From Blastocladiella britannica (lineage: Eukaryota > Blastocladiomycota > Blastocladiomycetes > Blastocladiales > Blastocladiaceae), in assembly GCA_025349905.2 (NCBI GenBank), contig MU624972.1, positions 1 through 15,491 of the forward strand: a stretch of DNA of 15,491 bases, in the 5' to 3' direction. Below are positions 1 through 8,102 of the stretch, piece by piece (positions within the stretch are counted from its first letter, which is position 1; each line of letters starts with the position of its first letter). The notes beneath the pieces are model-generated. The model was given only the letters and a program-made list of their open reading frames with translations. It searched no databases and had not been told where the DNA came from. Made by a program: the position numbers and the translations under genes.

Positions 1-2
1 TG

Positions 3-128
3 TTTCCCTTCCTTTACTGTCAACTGATTTGGCGTCCGCGGTCGATGGCATGGCTCACTCACGGCTCAGATGAGGCAACGCTCTTAACAACGCCAATGAC
101 GATCCAATACGAGGACTTTGACTCTTAA
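3..128 (+). CDS. Possible 3' end of an upstream gene (partial, tentative)
   Basis: One frame is open from the window edge to a TAA at 126-128, giving 41 residues that end ...TIQYEDFDS. The piece is too short to assign a family. The tail contains DEATLL, which fits the acidic dileucine pattern [DE]xxxL[LI], and YEDF, which fits YxxPhi. Both are classical endosomal/lysosomal sorting signals, so a membrane-protein tail is possible. The reading frame could equally be chance, and an intron acceptor could lie inside it. The only sequence support is the open frame and the drop to AT-rich sequence right after the stop. Confidence 0.3.
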   Translation, partial: FPFLYCQLIWRPRSMAWLTHGSDEATLLTTPMTIQYEDFDS

Positions 129-470
129 AGTAGCGTAAAGCATTGATGGAATCTCCGCATAGTTTAAAACAGCACCCACCACTAAAGTTAAAGGTTGGGG
201 CCGCTGTAAGACCGGCGTGCTAATATACAAATTTAGCACTTCAATTTTAATCGAAAAGAGAATTGAAGTCCAACGCCCGACTCCAAAGAAAAATTCCGTT
301 ATAGTACTGGCACTCGCACGAGTTGCGTTACCATACTCCTGCATGACATCACCGTATACTTTTGTTCTTTCTTTTTGCAAAACGCCGTGATCCGAGAATT
401 GATGCACGCAAGATCCAATTTCTCTTTCCAACCGAAAAAGGCGTCGTCAGAAAATAAAATAAAATAAAAA
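129..470. other. Intergenic region / promoter and 5' leader of the GPAT gene
   Basis: This 342-nt stretch is AT-rich compared with the coding DNA around it. I see no convincing gene on either strand. It holds two adjacent inverted repeats (217-239 and 238-269, listed separately). It ends in an A-rich leader with AAAAT-type repeats immediately before the ATG at 471, as is common before fungal start codons. No clear TATA box can be assigned. Confidence 0.6.
217..269. repeat. Two adjacent inverted repeats (hairpin-capable)
   Basis: GTGCTAA (217-223) and TTAGCAC (233-239) are perfect 7-bp arms around 9 nt. ACTTCAATT (238-246) and AATTGAAGT (261-269) are perfect 9-bp arms around 14 nt. The two structures share bases 238-239. 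If the partial upstream gene is real, they fall in its 3' UTR about 90 nt after the stop. Otherwise they lie in the GPAT promoter. Function is unknown. Confidence 0.5.
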
Positions 471-3268
471 ATGTCCAACCCGCTGGTGTACGACGTGCTG
501 GCGTACCTGCTGTCGTTCATTGTCGGCATCTTTTTCCGCGAGATCAAGGCCCGCGGCGCCCAAAACATCCCCAAGTATGGCCCGGTGATTTTCGTGGCCG
601 CGCCGCACCACAACCAGTTTGTGGACCCCATCATGCTCATCAAGACGGCCATGCGCCGGGTTGGGTTCTTGTCGGCTCAGAAGGTTTAGCTTATATTTTT
701 TTACATTTTTATATTGGCAAGGGACTGACCCAAGCAAGTACCGTGCTAAATGATATATAAAGTCAATGGACAAGAAATTCGTCGGCGCCTTTGCCCGCGG
801 ATTCGGCGCCATCGGCGTCACACGCACCCAGGACATTGCCGTCAAGATCCCCGGCGCTTTACACCTGGCCGACCCCGCCAACGCCCCCGACACGCTGCAC
901 GTGGTGGGCGGGAAGGGCGATCTGGCGGCGCTGATCGCAAAGGGCGCCATTGCTCCCGGCCACTCGCTCCTGTTCTCGGTACCCCTGCACGCCGGTGGGA
1001 AGGGAGGCGACGTGTCCATGGAGGTGGCGGCGGTCCCGTCCCCGACCACCATCACGCTCAAGCGCGCGGTCACCGACCAGGAACTGGCCTCTCTGCTTTC
1101 GCAACCCGCCGGTTTCCCTGCCAAAGTGTCGCCCAAGGTGGATTTCTCCAAAATGTACGAGTCCGTGTACGAGCGGCTCAACGACGGCCGCTGTATCGGG
1201 ATCTTCCCCGAGGGCGGGTCGCACGACCGGTCCGAGCTGCTGCCGTTCAAGGCTGGGGTTGCCATGATGGCGCTTGGAGCCATGGCCAAGTTCCCGGGTC
1301 TGGACGTGAAACTGGTGCCCGTGGGTCTCTCGTATTTCCACGCTGACCGGTTCCGCTCGCGCGCGGTGGTCGAGTATGGCGCGCCCATCACCATCCCCAA
1401 GGAGCTGGTGGAGCAGTACAAGGTCGGGGGCGATCACAAGCGGAATGCGTGCAAGGCGGTCCTGGACGTGGTCCAGGCCGCGGTTGCCAACGTCACAGTG
1501 ACGGCGCCCGATTACGGTACCCTGATGGTGGTGCAGGCCGTGCGCCGGCTGTACCGCCCGTTGAACCGCAAGCTGACGCTGGTGCAGAAACTGGAGCTGA
1601 CGCGCCGCCTCATGAAAGGATACACGCAGTACAAGGACGATCCGCGCGTCAAGGACCTGGAGCAAAAGGTGCTGTACTATAACCAGCTGCTGCAGTACTA
1701 TGGCCTCCAGGATCACCAGGTGGAGCGGACTGCTATTGGAGGCGTGCGTGCGCTGGGCCTGTTGCTCAAGCGACTGTGTCTGCTGATCATTATGGGCATT
1801 GTTGCCTTGCCTGGGTATTTTACACTTAAATTTTTTTTTTTTTTTTTCGGTCGTACTGCCACTGATTGATAATGATTGAATAGGACGGTCCTCAACGCAC
1901 CCGTCGCGCTGGCTGCGTCGCGCATCTCGGCGCAAAAAGCCAAGGAGGCGCTGGCGGCATCCACGGTCAAGATCGAGGGTCGCGACGTGCTCGCGACCTG
2001 GAAGGTCATGGTCACGGCGGTGCTGGTCCCGCTACTTTACGTGGCGTACACGTTCCTTGCCTGGGTGGGCGTGCGGTTCATTTTCGCCATGGAGCGTCCG
2101 TGGACGTGGTTGATCCCATTCTGTGTGTTCTCGGCGCTGCCGTACCTCTCGCTCGTGGCTCTGTCCTGGGGCGAGACGGGTGCCGACATTTACCGGCATG
2201 TTCCCATCTTTTTCTTTGCGGAATCGTTGATCTGACTTGAATTTGATTCCACACAGCTCGCTCGCACCGCTGACGTTCGCGATCTTGCCCACGCGCTGGC
2301 AGTCGTCGCACAACCTGCGTCAAGTGCGGTCGCAGCTCGCCCGCGACATTAATGACGTCAGTGCGTTTTTGATCTTTTTTTAACCAGAGGACAAAAAGGC
2401 ACTTACTAACAAAACGCCAAAAAAAAAAATAGTCAACTCGATCGGCCCCTTGACCTTCCCCGACTTTAACCAGTTCTTTTTGCGCGACGCCGAGATCGCC
2501 CCCACCCAGCAATCGCAAGCCGGTCTGCACCGCGTCTCGTCGTGGGTCTCGTCGTGGCTCGTCTCGCAAGGCGTGGCTCCCGGATCCAAGTCGGGCGTCA
2601 ACATTGCGCTCGACCTCGACAAGACGTCGTCGGGCAAATCGACCGCCAACTTGGCCGCCGCCGCCGCGTTTGCTGCTGTCGCAGACGCTGCTGCCGCTGG
2701 CCCCGTCCCACCGCTCCCAACCTTATCGACCATGTCGTTGGGATCAAGCTCGTCAATTCAAGGCACCGCATCGGAACTGGCAGTGCACGACCTGACCCGG
2801 TACTTTGTGGCGCCCATGGCGTCGCCTACCACTTCGTCGCACATGGAGTTTAACTTGGGCGGGTCCGGTGGGTCGCCGCTCATTAGCCGGTCGGGGTCGC
2901 CGGTGGCGTCGCGCCGGTCCGGGAGCGTGTCGTCCATGACAAGTAACGGCGGTGGTGGGCGGACGCGCGTGGTGGTGGTGGCGGCCTCTCCATCGTCCAC
3001 GGCGGCTACAAGTGGGTCGTCGCCTGCGGATGCGGCCGTGTCGCCGTCACGGACCCACCACCACCGGTCCGGGTCGTCGCCGCTGGCCACACGCGACAAC
3101 GGATCGGAAGAAGAAAATGATGACGACGACGATGAGGATGACGAGGACGACGGGATTGTGGTCATCAAAGCCGCGGATGTCATGAAGGGCGTGAGCGCCG
3201 GTGGATTGACGGAGCGCAAGCCTGCTGCTTCATCCACTGCCGCTGTTGTTGTTGGCCAGGATCAGTAA
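471..3268 (+). CDS. SCT1: Glycerol-3-phosphate/dihydroxyacetone-phosphate acyltransferase, yeast Sct1/Gpt2 type
   Basis: Catalyses the first acylation of glycerol-3-phosphate (in yeast also dihydroxyacetone phosphate) for phospholipid and triacylglycerol synthesis, in ER membranes. I infer five exons: 471-683, 763-1814, 1884-2195, 2257-2360, 2433-3268, giving 838 residues, slightly longer than the yeast enzymes (about 745-760). Acyltransferase block I is PHHNQFVDP (about residues 45-53, with H47-x4-D52). The FPEGGSHDR block is at 219-227 and VPVGLSYF at 256-263. Hydrophobic membrane segments occupy about residues 400-425 and most of exon 3. The RISAQKAKEALAASTVKI and DIYR-SLAPL stretches are typical of fungal GPATs and fix the splice frames. 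From about residue 670 a Ser/Ala/Gly-rich tail with an Asp/Glu run (around 3115-3150) replaces conserved sequence; tails of the yeast enzymes are phosphorylated, so regulation there is plausible. It is convergent with the DNAAF1 gene. Confidence 0.93.
684..762 (+). other. GPAT intron 1 (79 nt, GT-AG)
   Basis: Splicing joins ...FLSAQK to SMDKKFVGAFAR, which matches the conserved junction in fungal GPATs and keeps phase 0. The T7 and T5 runs lie close to the donor. A TGCTAAAT stretch (744-751) is a possible branch site. Confidence 0.88.
1815..1883 (+). other. GPAT intron 2 (69 nt, GT-AG) with a T17 run
   Basis: The donor follows CCTGG at 1814 and the acceptor is ATAG at 1880-1883. Joining in phase 2 gives ALPG-TVLNAPVALAASRIS. 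A run of 17 T (1831-1847) begins 16 nt after the donor and sits well upstream of the acceptor. Confidence 0.85.
2196..2256 (+). other. GPAT intron 3 (61 nt), probable GC-AG intron
   Basis: A donor at GCATGT joins CG to C (Arg) and gives GADIYR-SLAPLTF, the conserved GPAT sequence, in the correct frame. The nearest GT donor, at 2200, leaves exon 4 out of frame. Another GT, at 2226, would make a 31-nt intron and insert about ten residues. CTGACTT (2232-2238) is a plausible branch region before the CACACAG acceptor. Confidence 0.72.
2361..2432 (+). other. GPAT intron 4 (72 nt, GT-AG) with a perfect TACTAAC branch site
   Basis: The donor is A|GTGCGT and the acceptor ATAG at 2429-2432. The joined frame reads NDV-INSIGPLTFPDF, matching the family. 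The yeast consensus branch site TACTAAC is at 2404-2410. An A11 run (2419-2429) fills the place usually taken by a polypyrimidine tract. Confidence 0.9.
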
Positions 3269-3387
3269 TCGGAAATTTTCATATTTTTTTGGTTGCCGAC
3301 CGAAGTGAAGGGGAAAAAAAACATTATTGTTGGGATTGATTATTGCTGTGCAATGGAAGGGGGAAGAAAAGAAAAGAAGTCAAAACC
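3269..3387. other. Convergent intergenic spacer / shared 3' UTR region
   Basis: 119 nt separate the stop codons of the GPAT (+) and DNAAF1 (-) genes. The spacer contains T7, A8 and mixed A/G runs, consistent with 3' UTR and cleavage/polyadenylation sequence for both. There is no exact AATAAA. Confidence 0.5.
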
Positions 3388-6300
3388 CTACTCGGTCCAG
3401 CCGGCCTTGCGCGCGATCGCGCCGCCCTTCGTGTAGTCCACTCCTGCTGATGCGTTGGTGATATCCATCACTTGCACCTGCTCTTCCTCGACTTGATCGT
3501 CGTCATCGCTGTCGTCACGAGCATCACTGTGGCGAGGAACGTAGATGCGATCCAGTGACGATCCCTTGGTATCGGTGCGCGGCGGCGGTGGAACGGCTGC
3601 GGCAGCGGCTGAAGTGGCAACGACTTCCTCGTCCGCCTGCTGATGATCGTCGTCATCTTCATCGTCACCGTCCATCCCAAACCCAAAGCTAATGTCGAGC
3701 GACGCGCCCATGGTCAGCATCCCCGAACTCAGCTCCTCCTCATCATCCTCATCCGACATGGTGCCGCTCATGGTGGTGGTAGTCGTTGACGTGGTGGTGG
3801 AAGGCACAGTCATGACCATGTTGGTGATCACCCGCTCCAACTTTTGTTGGCGCTGGCCCAAGTGCCGGTGCTGCGGCACGGCGGCAATCGGCGTCAACGG
3901 CGGAATGTCGTGCAACGCCGACGCCGCCGGCAACGTGGCGAGCATTGGCCGCGGGGCCGAGGGAGCGTCGCGTACCGGCGTGGAGACAGGCGCGCGGATG
4001 CCCGCCGCGTACGTGGTCGCCAGCGCGTCGCGTGCGGGCGTGGACGCGGGCGCGCGAATCCCCGCCGCGTACGTCGTCGACATTGGGGTGGTCGGGGGTA
4101 CCATTGGCTGCGCATAATCGTCGGTGCGGCGGCGAGTCGGCGTGGACACGGCCAGGGCACGCGCTGATGCCACAGAGGGACCGGCGGGCGTCGAGTGCGG
4201 TGCGCGCGTGCCTGCAGCGTACGTGGCGCTGACGGGCGTCAATGGCATCACCATCCCTGCCGCGGGTACACTGGGCGCCAAGTTGTCGTAGTTGTCCATG
4301 TGAACCGGTGTCGACGGCGGCGCCGACGGTAAGTTGGCTTGCGTCGGAGTGATGGGCGACTGCGGGCGCTGGTAGCCCGTCGGGCTCGCAAGCAGGTCCG
4401 AAGAGGGCGTGTTCATGGCCGGGAGCAATTTCAGGCCTTTCCGGTTGCGCGTGGTGCCAGTGGTGGTGGAGTTGGTGCGCGACGAAGATGACGCCAGGGA
4501 CGAGGTGGGCGACGACATGGCCGACGATGACGTCAGCGAAATGGCCGCCAGCGCCGCGTCCAGAAGCGGGTACCCGGTGTCGATGGAGGACGACAACGGC
4601 GCGGGCTTGGAGTCGCCGGACCCGGCCGCCACTTCCACGCGCAGGCTGCTGGACCCACGACGCAGCGGCAGGACCGACGATGAGGACATGGCCGAAGATG
4701 ACGAAGACGACGACAGTGTCGCCGACTGCGGCGAGGTGGCCATATTGCTACCCAATGACAAGGGCGAGCCAATACTCCCGCCACTGTAGGACGGAATCGA
4801 GAGCGGAGACAACACCATTCTCGATGGGGCGGCGATCGGCGACGAAGTGGACCCAGCACTGCCGAGGCTGTCGTTGTCGTCATCGTCGTCGACGCGCGTC
4901 ACCTCGCTGTCCATGGTGGTCGACGCGGCCGTCTCGCCGTCCAAGTCCAGGTCCATGTTGGGGCTCTGGGCACGCATGTCGTCGTCGTCGAGGTCCAAGA
5001 TGTGGCTGTCCATGACGTGGCTGTCCATCATGGCGCGCGTGAGCATGCGGTGCAGCGGGACCACGGGAGCGCAGTCATCCTCATCGTCGTCTTGGTCGTC
5101 CTCGCTTCCCAAAAAGTCCGGGTTGGGCGTAGAGTGCGGCGCCAGCAGACCCGTGGTCAAGATGGCGGGGGCACCACCGCCAATCCGCGAGACAAACATG
5201 GCCGCACTAGCCGGGACTTGCAGCTGGTTGGGTTCCAGCAGCTGGAGCGAGGCGGCTTGGTCATCGCTATTGAGGTCACGCACCTCGTCGTCGCCGGCAT
5301 CGCTGTCCAAGCCAAACAGCAACGGGACCACATCCAGATCGTTGTCCGCTTCCCCTGCCATATCGCCGTCGACGGCGTCGTCCAGCAGGAGGGGTAGGAC
5401 GCTGCCCATTTCCGAGTCGACGTCGCTCATCATCAGCTCGTCGAGAAGCAAGGGCATAATGCCGTCCATCGACTCCTTATCTTGTTCTGCTTCATCTTCT
5501 TGGTCGTCGTCATCTTCGTCAAGAAGCTCACCAAGGTCGCCTAAGAGAGGCACGAACCCGTCCGTGAGGTCGTTCTCAGCAAGGGGCGACGGCGGCGACG
5601 CAAACAGGTCGTCCGTCTGCAGCGGGACCGACTCGAGCGCCATTCCGTTACCGTCCGCCTGCAATGGTGCGGCGGTGGTCAACTCAGGTTCTTCCACTTC
5701 ATCGTCCCGAATCTCATCGGCTACTTCCGCGACAAGCGACGCAGACCGGCGGCGATCCTGGCGGCGACGGAACGCCCGGATCTGGTACGGGTCGTCGGCT
5801 TCGGCTTCGTCATCGGCCATTCGGGCCTCTTCGTCGCTGTCGGGGATGGGGTCCACGAACGAGCGTACTACAGCAGGAGCGGCCGTCGTGATTTCCTCGA
5901 TCAAGGCAGATTTCCGGGGTGGTGGGGCGGCCACCGCTTCCTGCTCGTCGTCACTGGCCTCTTTGAAAATGTGCAGTGGAGACGGAGCCGACGCCGCCTG
6001 CTGAACCATCATATCGTCGTCGTCATTGTCGGAGACGAGCTCTTCAAACTTGGGTCCGGTCTCGTGGCGGTCGAGAATGTCAACCAGCGGGACAAACGGA
6101 TCTTCATCGTCACCGTCACAGGGGCTGCCCAAAAGTACTTCCTCGATGATGGCTGCCGGTGGAGCCGACGGCACGTTTGCACTACTCAAAGAAGCGGCAG
6201 CAGCAGCAGCAGCAGCGCGCATCGGAATACTTGGCGGCGACAGAACCGAGTCGGCCGTGGACTCGGCGACCAGCCGCTCGCCCGCCACGTCCATGGCGCG

Positions 6301-7580
6301 GGTGCCCGTGGCACGCACAGGCACCGTGGAAATGACGGGCGAGGTCGCGCGCCGAAGCGTACCGGCAAGCGGCACCGCGTCCGGATCGCGGTTTTCGCTG
6401 TCGTTGTCGTTATCCATGATCAGTGGCGGCGGCGACGACGACCCATCATCGACCTCGTCGCTGTCACCGCCTCCCTCCAGCTTTTCCGGATCGCCATACT
6501 CGCCGCCCTCGCTGGCATGCAGCGGCACGCCATCGAGTCCGCGGCGCACCATGTCGTCGTGGAACCGCTGCAAGTGCGGCGCAAACGTCATGCTTGGTTC
6601 GCCCTCTTCCTCTTCACCTTCAGTGCCACCGCCTTCCGCGGCGTTGCTCGAGGCGCGACGACGACGCGCCCGGTTCTCGGCCTGCAGCGCCGCGAGAGCG
6701 TCAAAGTTGCGCTTCATTTCCGCCCGCTCGCTGTCGCGCTGCCGAGACTGCTCGGCACGTTCGGCGTCAACCCCACCCGCCGCCCACGCATCGGTGGCTT
6801 TCCGCTCATTGTCCGACACTGGCCGGTCGTCCAAGTACGTCAGCGACCGCACGTGCACGATCGCGTTGCGGCGGTACTGCACGACCGCCTGCAGCACCGG
6901 GTTGTGCTGCATGGTCAGCACCGCCAAGTGCGGCATGTGCCACACCACGTCCGTCAGGCATTCGGGGTCGGTCAGGTTGTTGTGGTGCAGATCCACGACC
7001 GACAGGGCCGGGCAGTCGCGGAGGACTGCAATGGCGGCCGCATGAGGGCCGAGCTTGTTGTTGGCCACGTGCAGCGACGACAGGTTGGGTAACGAGGCCA
7101 ATTCGGCGGGGAGTGCGGTCAGGAGGTTGTTGGAAAAGTTCAGAATGTGCAGGTGCTGTAAGCGAGCGATCCCGGAAATGTTCTCAAAGCAGTTTTCCTG
7201 CAAGTAGAGGCATCGAAGGTTTGGGAGCGCATCTGATATCTTTATTGTGTGAATGATTTTGATTGGTGAATTGATCGTGATAAAATAAAGGCAGTACCAA
7301 GGTGATCCAGTTCGCTCAGCGCATTGCCCTCGAGCCAAAGCGATTTCAGGCCCTCATACTGGCAGATAGCATCCGAGATGGCCGCAAACCCTTTAAAGTG
7401 CAGGTACAGATTGTCGTTGAGCTGTGGGGTCACGTAGCCCTTTTGCTCCTTGGCCAGTTCCTGCAGGTACGGAAGGGTCATGAGCGTGAAGCCCTTCGGG
7501 TCGACCTGTTTTTTGGTGCCGCGGGTACGGAAGCGAGGGGTAGCGTCAGGGAGGAGACCCGAGTCGCCGCGTGAGAGCAT
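3388..7580 (-). CDS. DNAAF1: Axonemal dynein assembly factor 1 (DNAAF1/ODA7/LRRC50) orthologue with long acidic tail
   Basis: In flagellated eukaryotes this cytoplasmic leucine-rich-repeat protein helps pre-assemble outer and inner dynein arms. Exon 1 is 7580-7298 and exon 2 is 7232-3388, giving 1375 residues; human DNAAF1 is about half that length. Diagnostic parts are QLNDNLYLHFKGF (about residues 53-65), six LRRs (about 75-215) and an LRR-cap with RSLTYLDDRPV near 222-232. An AWAAGG...ERAEMKRNFDALAAL helix follows, all close to the human protein. The remaining roughly 1100 residues are disordered and Asp/Glu/Ser-rich. They carry recurrent VPLL-type motifs, three TYAAGxRAPxSTP repeats and DSDD/DSDEE motifs. 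The start is the only ATG before the conserved N-terminus. The shared upstream region is divergent with the SH3 gene. Confidence 0.94.
3965..4084 (-). repeat. Tandem 60-bp (20-residue) repeat in DNAAF1, with a third copy at about 4175-4234
   Basis: Positions 3965-4024 and 4025-4084 align base for base at a 60-nt period with about 10 differences. On the minus strand they encode TTYAAGIRAPxSTPxRDA. A more divergent copy (TYAAGTRAPHSTPAG) lies at about 4175-4234. All three are in frame in the disordered tail, at about residues 1095-1184. Confidence 0.85.
7233..7297 (-). other. DNAAF1 intron (65 nt, GT-AG)
   Basis: On the minus strand the donor is TTG|GTACTG and the acceptor ATATCAG|AT. Phase 1 joining gives LSELDHL-DALPNLRCLYLQ, restoring the LRR spacing of DNAAF1. 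T-rich sequence follows the donor. Confidence 0.9.
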
Positions 7581-8102
7581 TTTTTTTATTTTTATTGGAT
7601 CGGATCGCTTTGTTTGTGTGTGTTACAGAAGTGGAGGGATTTTTTTTTCGAGGAGGATTGATTGTTGTCGCTTTTCTTCAGTTGGTTGGCTGTGAAAGAG
7701 AAAAATATGGAGGTGCATTTCACATCGAAAAATGTTGAAACAAAGCAGAAAGCAGCGTGTGCGATGGGAAATGTGAGTAGTCAACGAAGACAGAAAATAA
7801 AGCAATTCATGACTTGGTCTGTTGGACGCCTCCACAATTTTTGGAATCAACATGCAATCTTGAGTCACCGCGCGATGGCCGGCCTGCTTGCCCCGCCAGG
7901 AAAGTCAGTGGCATTCGAATCCTCCGTCCTCGCTGTCGCCAAACCCTTGGTGGTTTCCCTCACAAAATCAGGCCAAGTCCCACTCCTTGCTCCCTCTCTT
8001 TCAAAAAGGCCCGATTCTTGGCAAAACCACCCTTAACTAACTGAAGAAAAGCTGCTGGCCAGCCACCCTTACCGCTGTATACATAAAATACCATAACGTA
8101 AA
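7581..8102. promoter_or_regulatory. Divergent promoter region between DNAAF1 and the SH3 gene
   Basis: 522 nt without a supported gene. On the minus side a CCAAT (complement of 7593-7597) and an A-rich leader precede the DNAAF1 ATG. On the plus side TATACATAAAATA (about 8078-8090) lies just before the ATG at 8103. A strong donor-like GTGAGT at 7773-7778 could mark a 5' UTR intron of the SH3 gene, but I cannot pair it with confidence. I did not find a convincing RFX X-box, which would be expected for a ciliary gene in many eukaryotes. Confidence 0.55.

Noticed and set aside
84..431. A 115-codon minus-strand frame before the GPAT gene
   Set aside because: It has no recognisable family, crosses AT-rich sequence and two hairpins, and lacks the codon pattern of the neighbouring genes.
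859..1935. Long minus-strand frame (358 codons) opposite GPAT exon 2
   Set aside because: It is a mirror of a GC-rich coding exon; the plus strand carries clear acyltransferase motifs and the antisense translation is His/Arg-rich without family features.
3382..3390. Telomere-like AAAACCCTA here and ACCCTAACC near 10040
   Set aside because: Only about one repeat unit each and both include a minus-strand TAG stop codon, so chance is enough to explain them.
4847..7092. Long plus-strand frames (about 385, 373 and 339 codons) opposite DNAAF1
   Set aside because: They are Ser/Arg-rich antisense shadows of the acidic low-complexity tail and have no domain; the minus frame is continuous with the conserved LRR domain.
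7905..7935. TTCGAATCC resembling a tRNA T-loop
   Set aside because: The flanking bases do not form a T-stem, and no matching acceptor or anticodon stem could be built around it.
7662..8036. 124-codon plus-strand frame in the DNAAF1/SH3 gap
   Set aside because: It lacks an ATG at its start, has no family resemblance and mixed composition; more likely promoter and leader sequence.
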